DNA of 64,000 nt from Endozoicomonas sp. Mp262 (GCF_025643335.1 NZ_CP092489.1:952001-1016000), one strand, 5' to 3'; numbered from the stretch's first letter, positions 34,895-43,228 are shown. The notes: generated by a model not told the origin, from the letters alone. Numbers and translations are program-made.

Positions 34895-36355
34895 ATGTCC
34901 ATCAGTTCCGTTATTAAATCCATTCAGGACATCATGCGTAAAGATGCCGGTGTCGATGGTGATGCCCAGCGTCTGGGGCAACTCTCCTGGTTACTGTTTC
35001 TGAAAGTGTTCGATGCCCAGGAAGAAGAACTGGAGTTTGAACTGGATGATTACCGGGCACCCATTCCCGATGAATACCTGTGGCGTAACTGGGCCGCAGA
35101 CAAGCAGGGTATGACGGGCGATGACCTGCTGGGTTTTATCAATAACGATTTATTCCCGGATTTGAAAACGCTGCTTGCACCTGTGGATAAAAACCCACGG
35201 GGCTTTGTAGTGAAAGAAGCCTTCAGCGATGCCTTCAACTATATGAAAAATGGCACCCTGTTGCGTCAGGTGATCAACAAGCTGAACGAGATCGACTTTA
35301 CCGACTCCAAAGAGCGACACCTGTTCGGTGATATTTACGAACAGATTCTGCGCGACCTGCAAAGCGCCGGTAATGCCGGTGAATTCTATACCCCTCGTGC
35401 TGTCACCCGGTTTATGGTCAACCGCATCAACCCACAACTGGGCGAAAGTGTGATGGACCCGGCCTGTGGTACCGGTGGTTTTCTGGCCTGCTCAGTGGAC
35501 CACCTGAAAAAACAGGTAAAAACCGCCACCGACCACCAAACCCTGCAACAACAGATTCACGGGGTTGAGAAAAAGCAGCTCCCCCACCTGCTTTGCACCA
35601 CCAATATGCTGCTGCACGGTATTGAAGTCCCGGTACAGATCAAACACGGCAACACCCTCAATAAACCGCTATCCAGTTGGGATGAGCAGATAGATGTGAT
35701 CGTTACCAACCCGCCATTTGGTGGCACAGAAGAAGATGGTATTGAGAAGAACTTCCCGGCAGAACTGCAAACCCGTGAAACCGCTGATTTATTTCTGCAA
35801 CTGATTATCGAAGTTCTGGCAAACAAAGGCCGTGCCGCCGTGGTGCTGCCCGATGGCACTCTGTTTGGTGAAGGTGTTAAGACCAAAATCAAAAAGCTGC
35901 TTACCGAAGAATGTAACCTGCACACCATCATTCGCCTGCCCAATGGCGTGTTTAACCCTTACACCGGCATTAAAACCAATATCCTGTTCTTTACCAAAGG
36001 CCAACCCACCAAAGAGATCTGGTTCTATGAGCACCCTTACCCTGAAGGCGTGAAGAACTACAGCAAAACCAAGCCCATGAAGTATGAAGAGTTCCAGCAG
36101 GAAATGGACTGGTGGGGTGATGAGACTGATGGTTTTAGCGCTCGGGTTGAAAACGAACAGGCATGGAAAGTCAGTATCAGCGATATTATCGGTCGCAACT
36201 TTAACCTGGATATCAAAAACCCCCATATCGGTGAAGTGGTCAGCCATGACCCTGACGAGCTGTTAGCCGAGTACCACCAGCAGCAGCAAGATCTGGATAA
36301 TCTGCTGGGGCAGCTAAAAACCACCCTGGCCGATGCCTTAATCCGCAAACTTTAA
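34895..36355 (+). CDS. hsdM: Type I restriction-modification methyltransferase subunit (system 2)
   Basis: 486 residues, the usual HsdM length. It has the N-terminal helical domain (SISSVIKSIQDIMRKDAGVDGDAQRLGQL), SAM-binding motif DPACGTGGF (188-196) and catalytic NPPF (272-275). The C-terminus FNLDIKNPHIGEVVSHDPDELL joins the specificity subunit. It is nearly colinear with the system 1 HsdM but lacks that protein's coiled-coil insert. A small piece of rhuM-like sequence remains in the 62 bases before hsdS. Confidence 0.95.
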   Translation: MSISSVIKSIQDIMRKDAGVDGDAQRLGQLSWLLFLKVFDAQEEELEFELDDYRAPIPDEYLWRNWAADKQGMTGDDLLGFINNDLFPDLKTLLAPVDKNPRGFVVKEAFSDAFNYMKNGTLLRQVINKLNEIDFTDSKERHLFGDIYEQILRDLQSAGNAGEFYTPRAVTRFMVNRINPQLGESVMDPACGTGGFLACSVDHLKKQVKTATDHQTLQQQIHGVEKKQLPHLLCTTNMLLHGIEVPVQIKHGNTLNKPLSSWDEQIDVIVTNPPFGGTEEDGIEKNFPAELQTRETADLFLQLIIEVLANKGRAAVVLPDGTLFGEGVKTKIKKLLTEECNLHTIIRLPNGVFNPYTGIKTNILFFTKGQPTKEIWFYEHPYPEGVKNYSKTKPMKYEEFQQEMDWWGDETDGFSARVENEQAWKVSISDIIGRNFNLDIKNPHIGEVVSHDPDELLAEYHQQQQDLDNLLGQLKTTLADALIRKL

Positions 36356-36357
36356 AG

Positions 36358-36388
36358 AACAACTACCGAGGATTCCTTAGTCGTTCAC
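36358..36388 (+). pseudogene. rhuM scar between hsdM 2 and hsdS 2
   Basis: ACAACTACCGAGGATTCCTT reads T-T-T-E-D-S and continues L-V-V-H. This matches the RhuM segment TTEDYSVVQ seen at 20698-20730 and 15253-15285, at both DNA and protein level. It appears to be all that remains of a rhuM gene once placed between hsdM and hsdS. Confidence 0.6.
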
Positions 36389-36417
36389 TTTATTGGGTAT
36401 AAGCGGAGAATACGCTG

Positions 36418-38190
36418 ATGATCAACACACAAATTACCGAGAACCTGTCCACCCTGGCGCGTACCGTACAGAAACGCAACGCCACAGGGCGCGGCAGCAG
36501 CAAAAAGATTGACCTCTATGGCATCAAAAAACTCCGGGAACTGATTCTGGAACTGGCCGTACGGGGTAAGCTGGTGCCTCAAAACACGGATGATGAACCT
36601 GCGTCTGTGCTGCTGGAGCGGATTGCTGAAGAGCGGGGTAGGCTGGTAAAAGAGAAGAAGATTAAAAAGCCGAAAAAGCTGCTGGAGATTGGGGAGGATG
36701 AGAAGCCATTTGAGCTGCCAGAAGGGTGGCAATGGGAAAGGCTAGGAAATTTTGTCTCTATAATCCGTGGCATCACATTTCCAGCTAGCGAGAAAAGCCA
36801 CGAGCCTTCAAACGGTAGAATCGCCTGTTTAAGAACTGCGAATATTCAAGAACAAATAGATTGGAATGACTTAATTTTCGTTGATAAAAAGTTCGTCAAA
36901 CGCTCTGAGCAGTATCTTGAAGTTGGCGATATTGTTATGTCTATGGCAAATAGCAAAGAGCTGGTTGGTAAAGTCTCTTTCACACTCCAAATACCAACTA
37001 CAACCGCAAGCTTTGGTGGCTTTTTAAGTGTTATCAGACCTTATCAGATAAGTGCCAATTATCTGATGACAATATTAAGAACACCACACGTCAGGAAGAC
37101 ACTGATTGGTAGCGCAAGCCAAACAACGAACATAGCAAATATTTCTTTAGAAAAGCTAAACCCATTATTAATTGCTGTTCCACCACTTGCAGAACAACAC
37201 CGCATCGTCGCCAAAGTTGATGAGCTGATGACCCTCTGCGACCAGATCGAGCAGCAAACCGAAGCCAACCTGTCGGCCCATGCCACACTGGTCGAAAACC
37301 TGTTATCGACCCTGACCAACAGCGCCAATGCTGAAGAGCTGGAACAGAACTGGCAGCGCATCGCCGAACACTTCACCACCCTGTTCACCACCGAAGAAAG
37401 CATCGACCAGCTTAAACAAACCATCCTGCAACTGGCCGTTATGGGCAAGCTAGTCCCCCAAGACCCCAATGATGAACCTGCCAGCCAACTGCTGGAACGC
37501 ATCGCTGCTGAAAAAGCGCAGTTGATCAAAGAGAAAAAGATTAAAAAGCAGAAAGCATTGCCACCGATTACGGAGGATGAAAAGCCGTTTGAACTGCCGG
37601 AAGGGTGGGAGGCAGAGCGCATAGGTACATTCAGTATTGTCGGTACTGGAGCAACCCCCTCCAGAAGCCAGCCTCAATACTGGGAGCCCAAAGAGATTAA
37701 TTGGGTCACCAGCGGCGAAACGGCTGAACTATTTGTTAGAGACACAAAAGAAAAAGTGTCCAAATTAGCCATTAAAGAAACTAATGTAACTATTTATCCA
37801 GTTGGCACACTTATCGTTGCAATGTATGGGCAAGGCAAGACACGGGGACAGATAACAGAGCTTCTTACAGAAGCAGGAACTAATCAAGCATGTGCGGCTA
37901 TTCGCCTATTCGATAGTTCAGAGCAACATAAAAACTATGTGAAATTGTTTTTCCGTAAAGCATATGAAGAGCTAAGAAGTAATGCAGCCGGAGGAGCTCA
38001 GCCAAACCTGAATGTCGGAAAAGTTGCTAATACCATAATTCCCATTCCCCCCTTGGCTGAACAACAACGTATAGTCGAAAAGGTCAACCAACTTATGCGC
38101 CTCTGCGATCAGATAAAAGTCCACCTCCAACAACAGCAACAAACCCGCATCCACCTAACCGATGCCATGGTCGCCACAGCATTAGCATGA
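36418..38190 (+). CDS. hsdS: Type I restriction specificity subunit (system 2)
   Basis: 590 residues with the same architecture as the first HsdS: conserved helices (ELILELAVRGKLV near 40, EQHRIVAKVDELMTLCDQIE near 260, ILQLAVMGKLV near 335, EQQRIVEKVNQLMRLCDQIK near 550) around two recognition domains (about 105-255 and 395-545). The recognition domains are unlike those of the first system, whereas the conserved helices are nearly the same. A new site specificity and possible domain exchange by recombination between the two genes are therefore expected. GGAG lies upstream of ATG 36418. Confidence 0.94.
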   Translation: MINTQITENLSTLARTVQKRNATGRGSSKKIDLYGIKKLRELILELAVRGKLVPQNTDDEPASVLLERIAEERGRLVKEKKIKKPKKLLEIGEDEKPFELPEGWQWERLGNFVSIIRGITFPASEKSHEPSNGRIACLRTANIQEQIDWNDLIFVDKKFVKRSEQYLEVGDIVMSMANSKELVGKVSFTLQIPTTTASFGGFLSVIRPYQISANYLMTILRTPHVRKTLIGSASQTTNIANISLEKLNPLLIAVPPLAEQHRIVAKVDELMTLCDQIEQQTEANLSAHATLVENLLSTLTNSANAEELEQNWQRIAEHFTTLFTTEESIDQLKQTILQLAVMGKLVPQDPNDEPASQLLERIAAEKAQLIKEKKIKKQKALPPITEDEKPFELPEGWEAERIGTFSIVGTGATPSRSQPQYWEPKEINWVTSGETAELFVRDTKEKVSKLAIKETNVTIYPVGTLIVAMYGQGKTRGQITELLTEAGTNQACAAIRLFDSSEQHKNYVKLFFRKAYEELRSNAAGGAQPNLNVGKVANTIIPIPPLAEQQRIVEKVNQLMRLCDQIKVHLQQQQQTRIHLTDAMVATALA

Positions 38191-38266
38191 CATACAACCC
38201 ACTGTATGAATAACAGCAGAAAAATGGTTGGGTACACTGTCTGAAAGCATTTGATACCTATAATGT

Positions 38267-38293
38267 CCGTTCACCCTGAGCAACGTCGAAGGG
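38267..38293. repeat. Single palindromic repeat half downstream of hsdS 2
   Basis: CCGTTCACCCTGAGCAACGTCGAAGGG (27 bases from 38267, key parts CCGTTCACCCTGAG and GTCGAAGG) belongs to the family clustered around the first restriction system. Confidence 0.7.
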
Positions 38294-38389
38294 TGACTGG
38301 CACGACCTATCTCAAAAGCGTGATGCCAGCATCCTTTGACTCCGCCCAGAATGAACAGGGACAGAAGGTAAGCAGGGAGCTCACTACGG

Positions 38390-39067
38390 TCAATTTTCAA
38401 CAACGATGACACTGAAGTTATCCTGAGCTTCCGCTGTCAATAAAGGAATTTGCTGGTGAATAATTTGCAGACAACTATCAGCATGACCTGTCAGCAGGTG
38501 TTCGCATTCAGACCAGAACCCATCAGTGCATAAAATGACTGGTTGAGATGGAATCGGTAGTACTTTTGTTTTTAACTGTCCCTGATTGTGTTGGCCGGTT
38601 TTCAGTTTGCAGGTCAGGAGGTGTCGTGATTGATTATATTGCTCTTGTGTAAGCTTTCCTTGCTGATACATGGATAGAAAAGGAACATCATCCTCGGTAA
38701 GCCACTCAACTCCTTTGTTGGTTAATAGCCCTGCCCGACAGTCTCCGCAATGACCGATTACCATGTAGTCGCGGGTTAATAACACCATGCTCAAACAAAA
38801 TGCTGTTCCCTGATCATTCGTAGAGAGCGATCTCATTGCCGAGAGAATATTGCGGGTAAGCTGAGTCTCAGGCGATTCCGAATGGCTCCAGTCAGTAGCC
38901 TTTAGCATTGTGCAGAATGTCTTAACAGTAGTGGCCGTGTGCTCCGTATGGTTAATGCCATCACAAATTAGGTAAATATGCCCCTTTTCAATAGGCCAAT
39001 GTTCAACATGGTCTGCATTTAGCGACTCTACGCCACCTGCCTGACTGGTCAGTATCTTTGGAGTCAA
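38390..39067 (-). CDS. PP2C-type protein phosphatase, third gene of wHTH-NTase-PP2C operon
   Basis: 225 residues. It contains the PP2C metal-binding pattern: Asp19 (NADHVE), Asp36-Gly37 (YLICDGIN), a central GHCGDCRAG (106-113; usual form 'GDSR'), Asp182-Gly183 (ILCTDGFWS) and Asp216-Asn217 (DNFSVIVV). All aspartates expected for two metals are present, so it should be active on phospho-Ser/Thr or on a related phosphoester. Its ATG overlaps the nucleotidyltransferase stop by four bases (ATGA), so it is the last gene of a coupled operon. No cognate kinase gene is visible nearby, which makes another substrate (for example an NTase product or target) thinkable. Confidence 0.85.
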   Translation of the reverse strand: MTPKILTSQAGGVESLNADHVEHWPIEKGHIYLICDGINHTEHTATTVKTFCTMLKATDWSHSESPETQLTRNILSAMRSLSTNDQGTAFCLSMVLLTRDYMVIGHCGDCRAGLLTNKGVEWLTEDDVPFLSMYQQGKLTQEQYNQSRHLLTCKLKTGQHNQGQLKTKVLPIPSQPVILCTDGFWSECEHLLTGHADSCLQIIHQQIPLLTAEAQDNFSVIVVEN

Positions 39068-39771
39068 TCGTTCAACTCCCTGCCTGCTAGCTTAAAGAAG
39101 CGCTCTTCGATCATGTCATACCGCTCGGCTTCCTCTCCATTCAGTGCACTGTCTAAAAGATAATCAAAGCTAGAGTCACTGATGAATTTATGCATTTCAC
39201 CGCGCACATAGTCTCTAAGATCTTCCGGCCCAGACAAGATTTCATCCACCAGTGCATCACGACCATTCACCAGAATCACAATATCTTCTGCATCCTTGCT
39301 TTCCAGAATATCAGTACCCCGACTGAAGTAGGCAGCGAGCTTGGTTGCCAGCAGATAGGGAGCAGGAACAACTCGAATAGTGATATGACCGGGTAATGTA
39401 TATGGAATGGCCTGCTCTCTTCCAGTCTGAAACCACGGATTTGAGAAGCCTAATATTTTTTCTTCATCCGGCATAACATCAACAATCACACCATTGCATA
39501 CAAAACGACAGATAGGTGATATTGAATCATCTTCAGGCTGACTGTCTTCTTTAAAACCACGCTCTTTTAGCTGTGTTGCCAACCTTTGAAAATCGCCATA
39601 ACTGGTAACAGATACGATAAAGTCCACATCTTTAGTGCTTCGGATATCCATAGGCTGGGCGTTATCCAGGTGCAGTGATACTGTAGCACCACCAACAAAA
39701 GCGACTTCTTCTAAAAGTTCAGAGCCTAAAGCATCGGCAATACCCAGTAGCAGCATTTCATGTTCGGTCAT
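39064..39771 (-). CDS. Nucleotidyltransferase (AbiEii/MNT-like), second gene of operon
   Basis: 235 residues with the minimal nucleotidyltransferase fold: GGATVSLHL (27-35, the GS-like motif), then D48-x-D50 in STKDVDFIVSV and the third carboxylate D98 in VIVDVM. The C-terminal half is helical, with LLATKLAAYFSRG and an SKDAEDI motif as in AbiEii-like and related 'nucleotidyl transferase' proteins. AbiEii-type toxins transfer nucleotides to tRNA or other targets. Its ATG shares one base with the stop of the wHTH gene (TAATG), and its end overlaps the PP2C start. Confidence 0.85.
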   Translation of the reverse strand: MTEHEMLLLGIADALGSELLEEVAFVGGATVSLHLDNAQPMDIRSTKDVDFIVSVTSYGDFQRLATQLKERGFKEDSQPEDDSISPICRFVCNGVIVDVMPDEEKILGFSNPWFQTGREQAIPYTLPGHITIRVVPAPYLLATKLAAYFSRGTDILESKDAEDIVILVNGRDALVDEILSGPEDLRDYVRGEMHKFISDSSFDYLLDSALNGEEAERYDMIEERFFKLAGRELND

Positions 39772-40481
39772 TATTCACCTTTTAATTCATTCAGGAAAGG
39801 AAGTGCTTCCTCTTTTTCTCGGGCAGAACCTATTCGGTAGATGTCTACCAGTGCCAGTTGTTGGTATAGCCAGCTATCTATCATTACGGCTTTCGATACT
39901 GACTTGAAAAGAGGCGATATAGCAACGCCTTTCATTGTTCCTCTGGCACAAGGCCAGACAGGTGGGTAGTCTGATGAGCTGGCAAAAACCTGATTAAATA
40001 CTGGAGCGGCATAGGCCGTTGGAATGCCGCGAACAATCTGGCCTCTCTCTGTGAAAAAAGAGATGCCGACACCATGCTGGATGAAATTGACTAGAGCGCG
40101 GCGATTCACTCTTACGCCTCGACGCCCTTTGCTGATGAGCAGGCCTGCTGCTATTGCTCTTTTAGCCGACTGATTAGCTTCGCTAAGTGACATAAATAGC
40201 TGGCTGGCAAGTTTCCGATAAGTCCATGTGACCTGTTCGTTTTCATTTTGGGAAAGAAACTCATCAATGACAGCCAAATCAGCCTGATCAAAGTCATCTA
40301 TTTCATCAGATACGATAATTTCATCTTTTTCCCGGTCATACAGGCTGATTTTTTCAATGTCATCTTTGGGGTGCACCCAAGCCTTTCCGAGCATATCTTT
40401 AGCAATAACTCCTTGATCCTGGATGCTTTTTTCGTATCTAAGAACTTTAAGGGTTACCAATAGGTCTTGAGGTTTTAGCAT
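39771..40481 (-). CDS. Winged-helix regulator/antitoxin-like protein, first gene of operon
   Basis: 236 residues from ATG 40481, with GGAG eight bases upstream; a longer in-frame start at 40523 has no ribosome binding site. Residues 85-115 form a winged helix (VTWTYRKLASQLFMSLSEANQSAKRAIAAGLL). The second half, with RGIPTAYAAPVF, VWPCARGTMKGVAISPL and LALVDIYRIGSAREKEEA, belongs to a widespread uncharacterised family that I recall being paired with nucleotidyltransferases. It may repress the operon and neutralise the NTase. A perfect inverted repeat at 40578-40594 lies about 100 bases upstream. Confidence 0.75.
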   Translation of the reverse strand: MLKPQDLLVTLKVLRYEKSIQDQGVIAKDMLGKAWVHPKDDIEKISLYDREKDEIIVSDEIDDFDQADLAVIDEFLSQNENEQVTWTYRKLASQLFMSLSEANQSAKRAIAAGLLISKGRRGVRVNRRALVNFIQHGVGISFFTERGQIVRGIPTAYAAPVFNQVFASSSDYPPVWPCARGTMKGVAISPLFKSVSKAVMIDSWLYQQLALVDIYRIGSAREKEEALPFLNELKGE

Positions 40482-40818
40482 ATTGGCGCTCCATACCATC
40501 TTTTGTTCGCGAACAGCAAACATTTTAGCTCATTCCAACATTTTTATGTCAAATAAATTATTTTTTAATTCAGCTAATGATCAGTTCCTGATCATAAAGT
40601 TCCGTACAAGTGAAAACCTGATTCATTGCTGCTATGACATAAGGGCTTTGATGATTAAAACAGGTACAGTTTCTTTTCGGATGTATTCACTAAAAGCACA
40701 TAAAGTCGCTTTTATATTTTATCACTGAGGCGGAAGCTTTTTCGGGAAATCTGGTATAAGACTGAAGATGTCGTAAATGAAACTAGGCGCAATACCAGGC
40801 GCAAATCGCAGACACAAA
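40482..40818. promoter_or_regulatory. Operon upstream region with palindrome TGATCAG-TTC-CTGATCA
   Basis: This 337-base AT-rich gap contains no gene. It holds a perfect 7+7 inverted repeat at 40578-40594, well placed for an operator of the wHTH protein, and TA-rich stretches on both sides. The segment GGCGCAATACCAGGCGCAAA (from about 40786) echoes GGCGCAATACTGGGCGCAAA at about 21838, near the other island end, so it may be an integrase arm-type site. Confidence 0.5.
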
Positions 40819-40852
40819 AAAGCCCGTAGTGTTTACTAACGCTACGGGCTTT
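40819..40852 (-). terminator. tRNA-Thr terminator
   Basis: AGCCCGTAG/CTACGGGCT stem around GTTTACTAAC, followed on the minus strand by six T. It lies directly 3' of tRNA-Thr. Confidence 0.85.
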
Positions 40853-40856
40853 ATCG

Positions 40857-40905
40857 TATATGGTGCCGGCACCAAGAGTCGAACTCGGGACCCACTGATT
40901 ACAAG
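40857..40905. repeat. Right attachment site of the island (49-bp direct repeat)
   Basis: Identical to 21654-21702; here it is part of an intact tRNA-Thr gene. The distance between copies, 19,203 bases, gives the island size. Confidence 0.92.
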
Positions 40906-40936
40906 TCAGTTGCTCTACCAGCTGAGCTATACCGGC
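40861..40936 (-). tRNA. tRNA-Thr (anticodon TGT)
   Basis: On the minus strand a 76-base cloverleaf starts GCCGGTATAGCTCAGCTGG and ends in GCCGGCACCA. The acceptor stem GCCGGTA pairs with TGCCGGC, the anticodon arm is CTGAC-TTGTAAT-CAGTG with TGT at the anticodon, and the T-arm has GTTCGACTC. CCA is encoded. The 3' half is duplicated at the far end of the island. Confidence 0.97.
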
Positions 40937-41003
40937 GAAGACGGAACGAATAATATGTATACGAAGGTCTCTTGTCAACAAAAAATCCAAACCTACTGCC
41001 CTG

Positions 41004-41092
41004 TTATTTCTTATGGGCTACCACCGTCAGGACATATTCCCCCCACCAAAGTTCTTTATGATGCTGTTGACCGGATTCTTTAATAAATTCCT
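41004..41092 (-). pseudogene. Detached C-terminus of the exported methyltransferase gene
   Basis: Read on the minus strand after removing the IS and one copy of its target duplication, this segment continues the frame of the methyltransferase at 42309-43104. It adds IKESGQQHHKELWWGEYVLTVVAHKK and stops at TAA (41004-41006). The rejoined gene is 876 bases, exactly 292 codons, which confirms the frame. Confidence 0.88.
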
Positions 41093-42308
41093 CTCTGTAG
41101 GGGACAATTATCCCTAACTCTTACTGTCGCAATGAGTGGCTGGCCTTACAGGCTGGCCAAACATCTCAATATGAAACATTAATTCTGTACTGGATGAAGT
41201 ACGGTCAAACAGAAGGCTTGCCAGCCACTCCAGTCCATATCGAAAAATACTATTGGCAAGGCGTCCATGTTTTAGCCTTTTGATGGGCTTAATTTCAGCA
41301 CGCCATTCTCCTGTGCAGTAAGCCCAACAATAGGCAAGGGTTACAATTCCCAGCAGGCGCTCAATACGCTCTCTGTCTGACAGGTGTGTACTCTCCAGAT
41401 CGAAACCTCTACCCTTTAAAGCTTGGAATAGTGTCTCAATTTCCCATCGCCTCATGTAGTCACCCAGCGCCTCCTGACCTGCTTCATTGCTGATAATGAT
41501 GACGCGTTCCTGCTCTGAGCGATAACAGGAAAGAAATACACGAACACCCCAGAGTTCCCGTGCATGATTCAGATGCATGCTTTCTCCCACTTTCAGACTG
41601 AAAAATCGATACGCTTTCAATTTTTCCGTTCGATGGCGGTTCATTGTGCGGGTGTCGTTTGGAATGCGGATACGGAAAGGAATTTTCTGCGCTATCAGCC
41701 ACTTTAACCATTTTTCACCCCGAAACTCACGGTCTGCGGTTAAATACTGTATACGCTCTGTACCCAGTAAGTTGATAAAACGCTTCAGCAGCGTGATTCG
41801 TTCCTCCATGCTGGACATGCCCTTTTTGGGAAGGAGCGTCCAGACAATAGGAATGGCAGTGCCTTTATAAGCAATTGCCACCATCATGATATTGATTTTG
41901 AACTTTCCAAACTGCCAGTTGGAGCGATCCAGGCACACAATCCAGTTGCCTTCAGGCACCATCCAGTCAACAACCATTCGTGCCACACAATCCAGCTCGA
42001 AGCCTTTCCACATCAGGAAACGTTTGAGGCGCTTACGTCTGGAGTCTATTTCAGTGTGGTGCCCCATCGTTTGAGCTATACGGGACAAACTGACCGTGCC
42101 AACCTGTATAAGGCCAAAGATGGCGAGAGCCATAAGGTTAATACGGGATTGATGCCAGTTAAAAGAAGCTTTAAGCTGTTTTTCCAGAGAATGAGTATGC
42201 TGCACAAAAAGTAAACTGCTTGAGGTAAAGGACTTGCAGAATACTGATTGAAAGCAGCTCATTCTCCCTCATAGATCAACGTTTACCTCAGAATTGTCCC
42301 CTACAGAG
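41093..42308 (-). mobile_element. IS4-family insertion sequence, complete, with 9-bp target duplication
   Basis: Terminal inverted repeats CTCTGTAGGGGACAATT (41093-41109 and complement 42292-42308) bound a 1,216-bp element with one transposase gene. TAAATTCCT occurs directly outside both ends (41084-41092 and 42309-42317), a 9-bp target duplication. The element looks intact and young. Confidence 0.93.
41114..42262 (-). CDS. IS4-family transposase
   Basis: 382 residues. DDE residues are visible: Asp in VCLDRSNWQFG, Asp in YLTADREFRG, and Glu in the IS4 signature YMRRWEIETLFQALKGRGFDLE (Y-x2-R-x3-E-x6-K pattern). An N-terminal helical region binds the ends. The gene fills the element and shows no frame damage, so the transposase may be functional. 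It has inserted in the same orientation as the methyltransferase gene it splits. Confidence 0.93.
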   Translation of the reverse strand: MSCFQSVFCKSFTSSSLLFVQHTHSLEKQLKASFNWHQSRINLMALAIFGLIQVGTVSLSRIAQTMGHHTEIDSRRKRLKRFLMWKGFELDCVARMVVDWMVPEGNWIVCLDRSNWQFGKFKINIMMVAIAYKGTAIPIVWTLLPKKGMSSMEERITLLKRFINLLGTERIQYLTADREFRGEKWLKWLIAQKIPFRIRIPNDTRTMNRHRTEKLKAYRFFSLKVGESMHLNHARELWGVRVFLSCYRSEQERVIIISNEAGQEALGDYMRRWEIETLFQALKGRGFDLESTHLSDRERIERLLGIVTLAYCWAYCTGEWRAEIKPIKRLKHGRLANSIFRYGLEWLASLLFDRTSSSTELMFHIEMFGQPVRPATHCDSKS

Positions 42309-43104
42309 TAAATTCCTCTACCAGCCTTTTCATAAAGCGGTCACGCAAATCCATTGATTTTCTAGCCAGATGTTTGGAATAAGGAAGCCACTGCTGAATC
42401 CAGAGGCGTAGTTCATTCCTGTCCTGATAACGCTTTACGTTGTAATGATAACCAATGTTCTCTACAAAAAAACCCGCCTGCTCAAGAAACCTCCTGTACT
42501 CATCCACTTCATAGAAAGTCTGGGTCTGCCTGAAATCCTTTAACTCTTTAGCGTAAGGGTGTTGGATAACAAGCTTATTCAGCGCATCCTGAAAAGGCAG
42601 GCGCTCCTTGGTGGGAGACATGATTAACGCCAGCTTGCCGTATTGTTTCAGGTTCCGCCCGATATTTTCCAAAGCCAGAAGCATTTCACTCCTTGGTATC
42701 CAGTGCATTAGATAGCCAGCAAACAAAAGGTCTGCCGGCTGCCCCGAATGAAATGAGAACGCACTGTCCTGAAGCAAAGTCACTTGATGATCATTGGCAA
42801 ATAATTGCCGTGCCTTTCTGATCATGGTCGATTCCGGGTCAACACCTGTGATATGAGCCTCAGGATAATGCTCTCTCAACACTTGCATGCTATTTCCCGG
42901 GCCACACCCCAAATCAATAATTGTTTTTATACTGCCTGTGGGAAGCGACTGAATCAGCGATCTGGCATCAATAGTCTGGGATTTGGAGTTACTGTGGTAC
43001 TGATCCCCCTGCCATTCATTTGGTTCAGAGGTGTCACTCGCATAAGAGCCGGTACAAACCATCAGAGAAAACGGAACAATAAGACTTATTCTTAACGGTT
43101 TCAT
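42301..43104 (-). pseudogene. Exported SAM-dependent methyltransferase, truncated by IS4 insertion
   Basis: ATG 43104 begins a signal peptide (MKPLRISLIVPFSLMVCTGSYA). The mature part is a class I methyltransferase: motif I IIDLGCGPGNSMQVL (about 60-74), motif II Asp in ITGVDPESTMI, a motif LLFAGYLMHWI, and C-terminal helices as in methyltransferase-11/25 proteins. A secreted methyltransferase is unusual, since SAM is cytosolic. The insertion sequence at 41093-42308 removes the last 26 residues and supplies a premature TAG (42301-42303). A longer frame running upstream of 43104 is only read-through of the tRNA-Leu gene. Confidence 0.85.
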
Positions 43105-43198
43105 AATCGTTCTATCTCTATACCAGTTACAACGACAGCCACTGGGCTGAGGTAAACTTGAAAGGATAGTCCATAAGAAACAAAAGGAAGGAAAACAA

Positions 43199-43228
43199 AA
43201 AAACCGGATCAATGATCCGGTTTTTTTG
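43199..43228 (-). terminator. Terminator of the tRNA-Leu genes
   Basis: AAACCGGATCA/TGATCCGGTTT stem followed on the minus strand by seven T. Confidence 0.85.
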
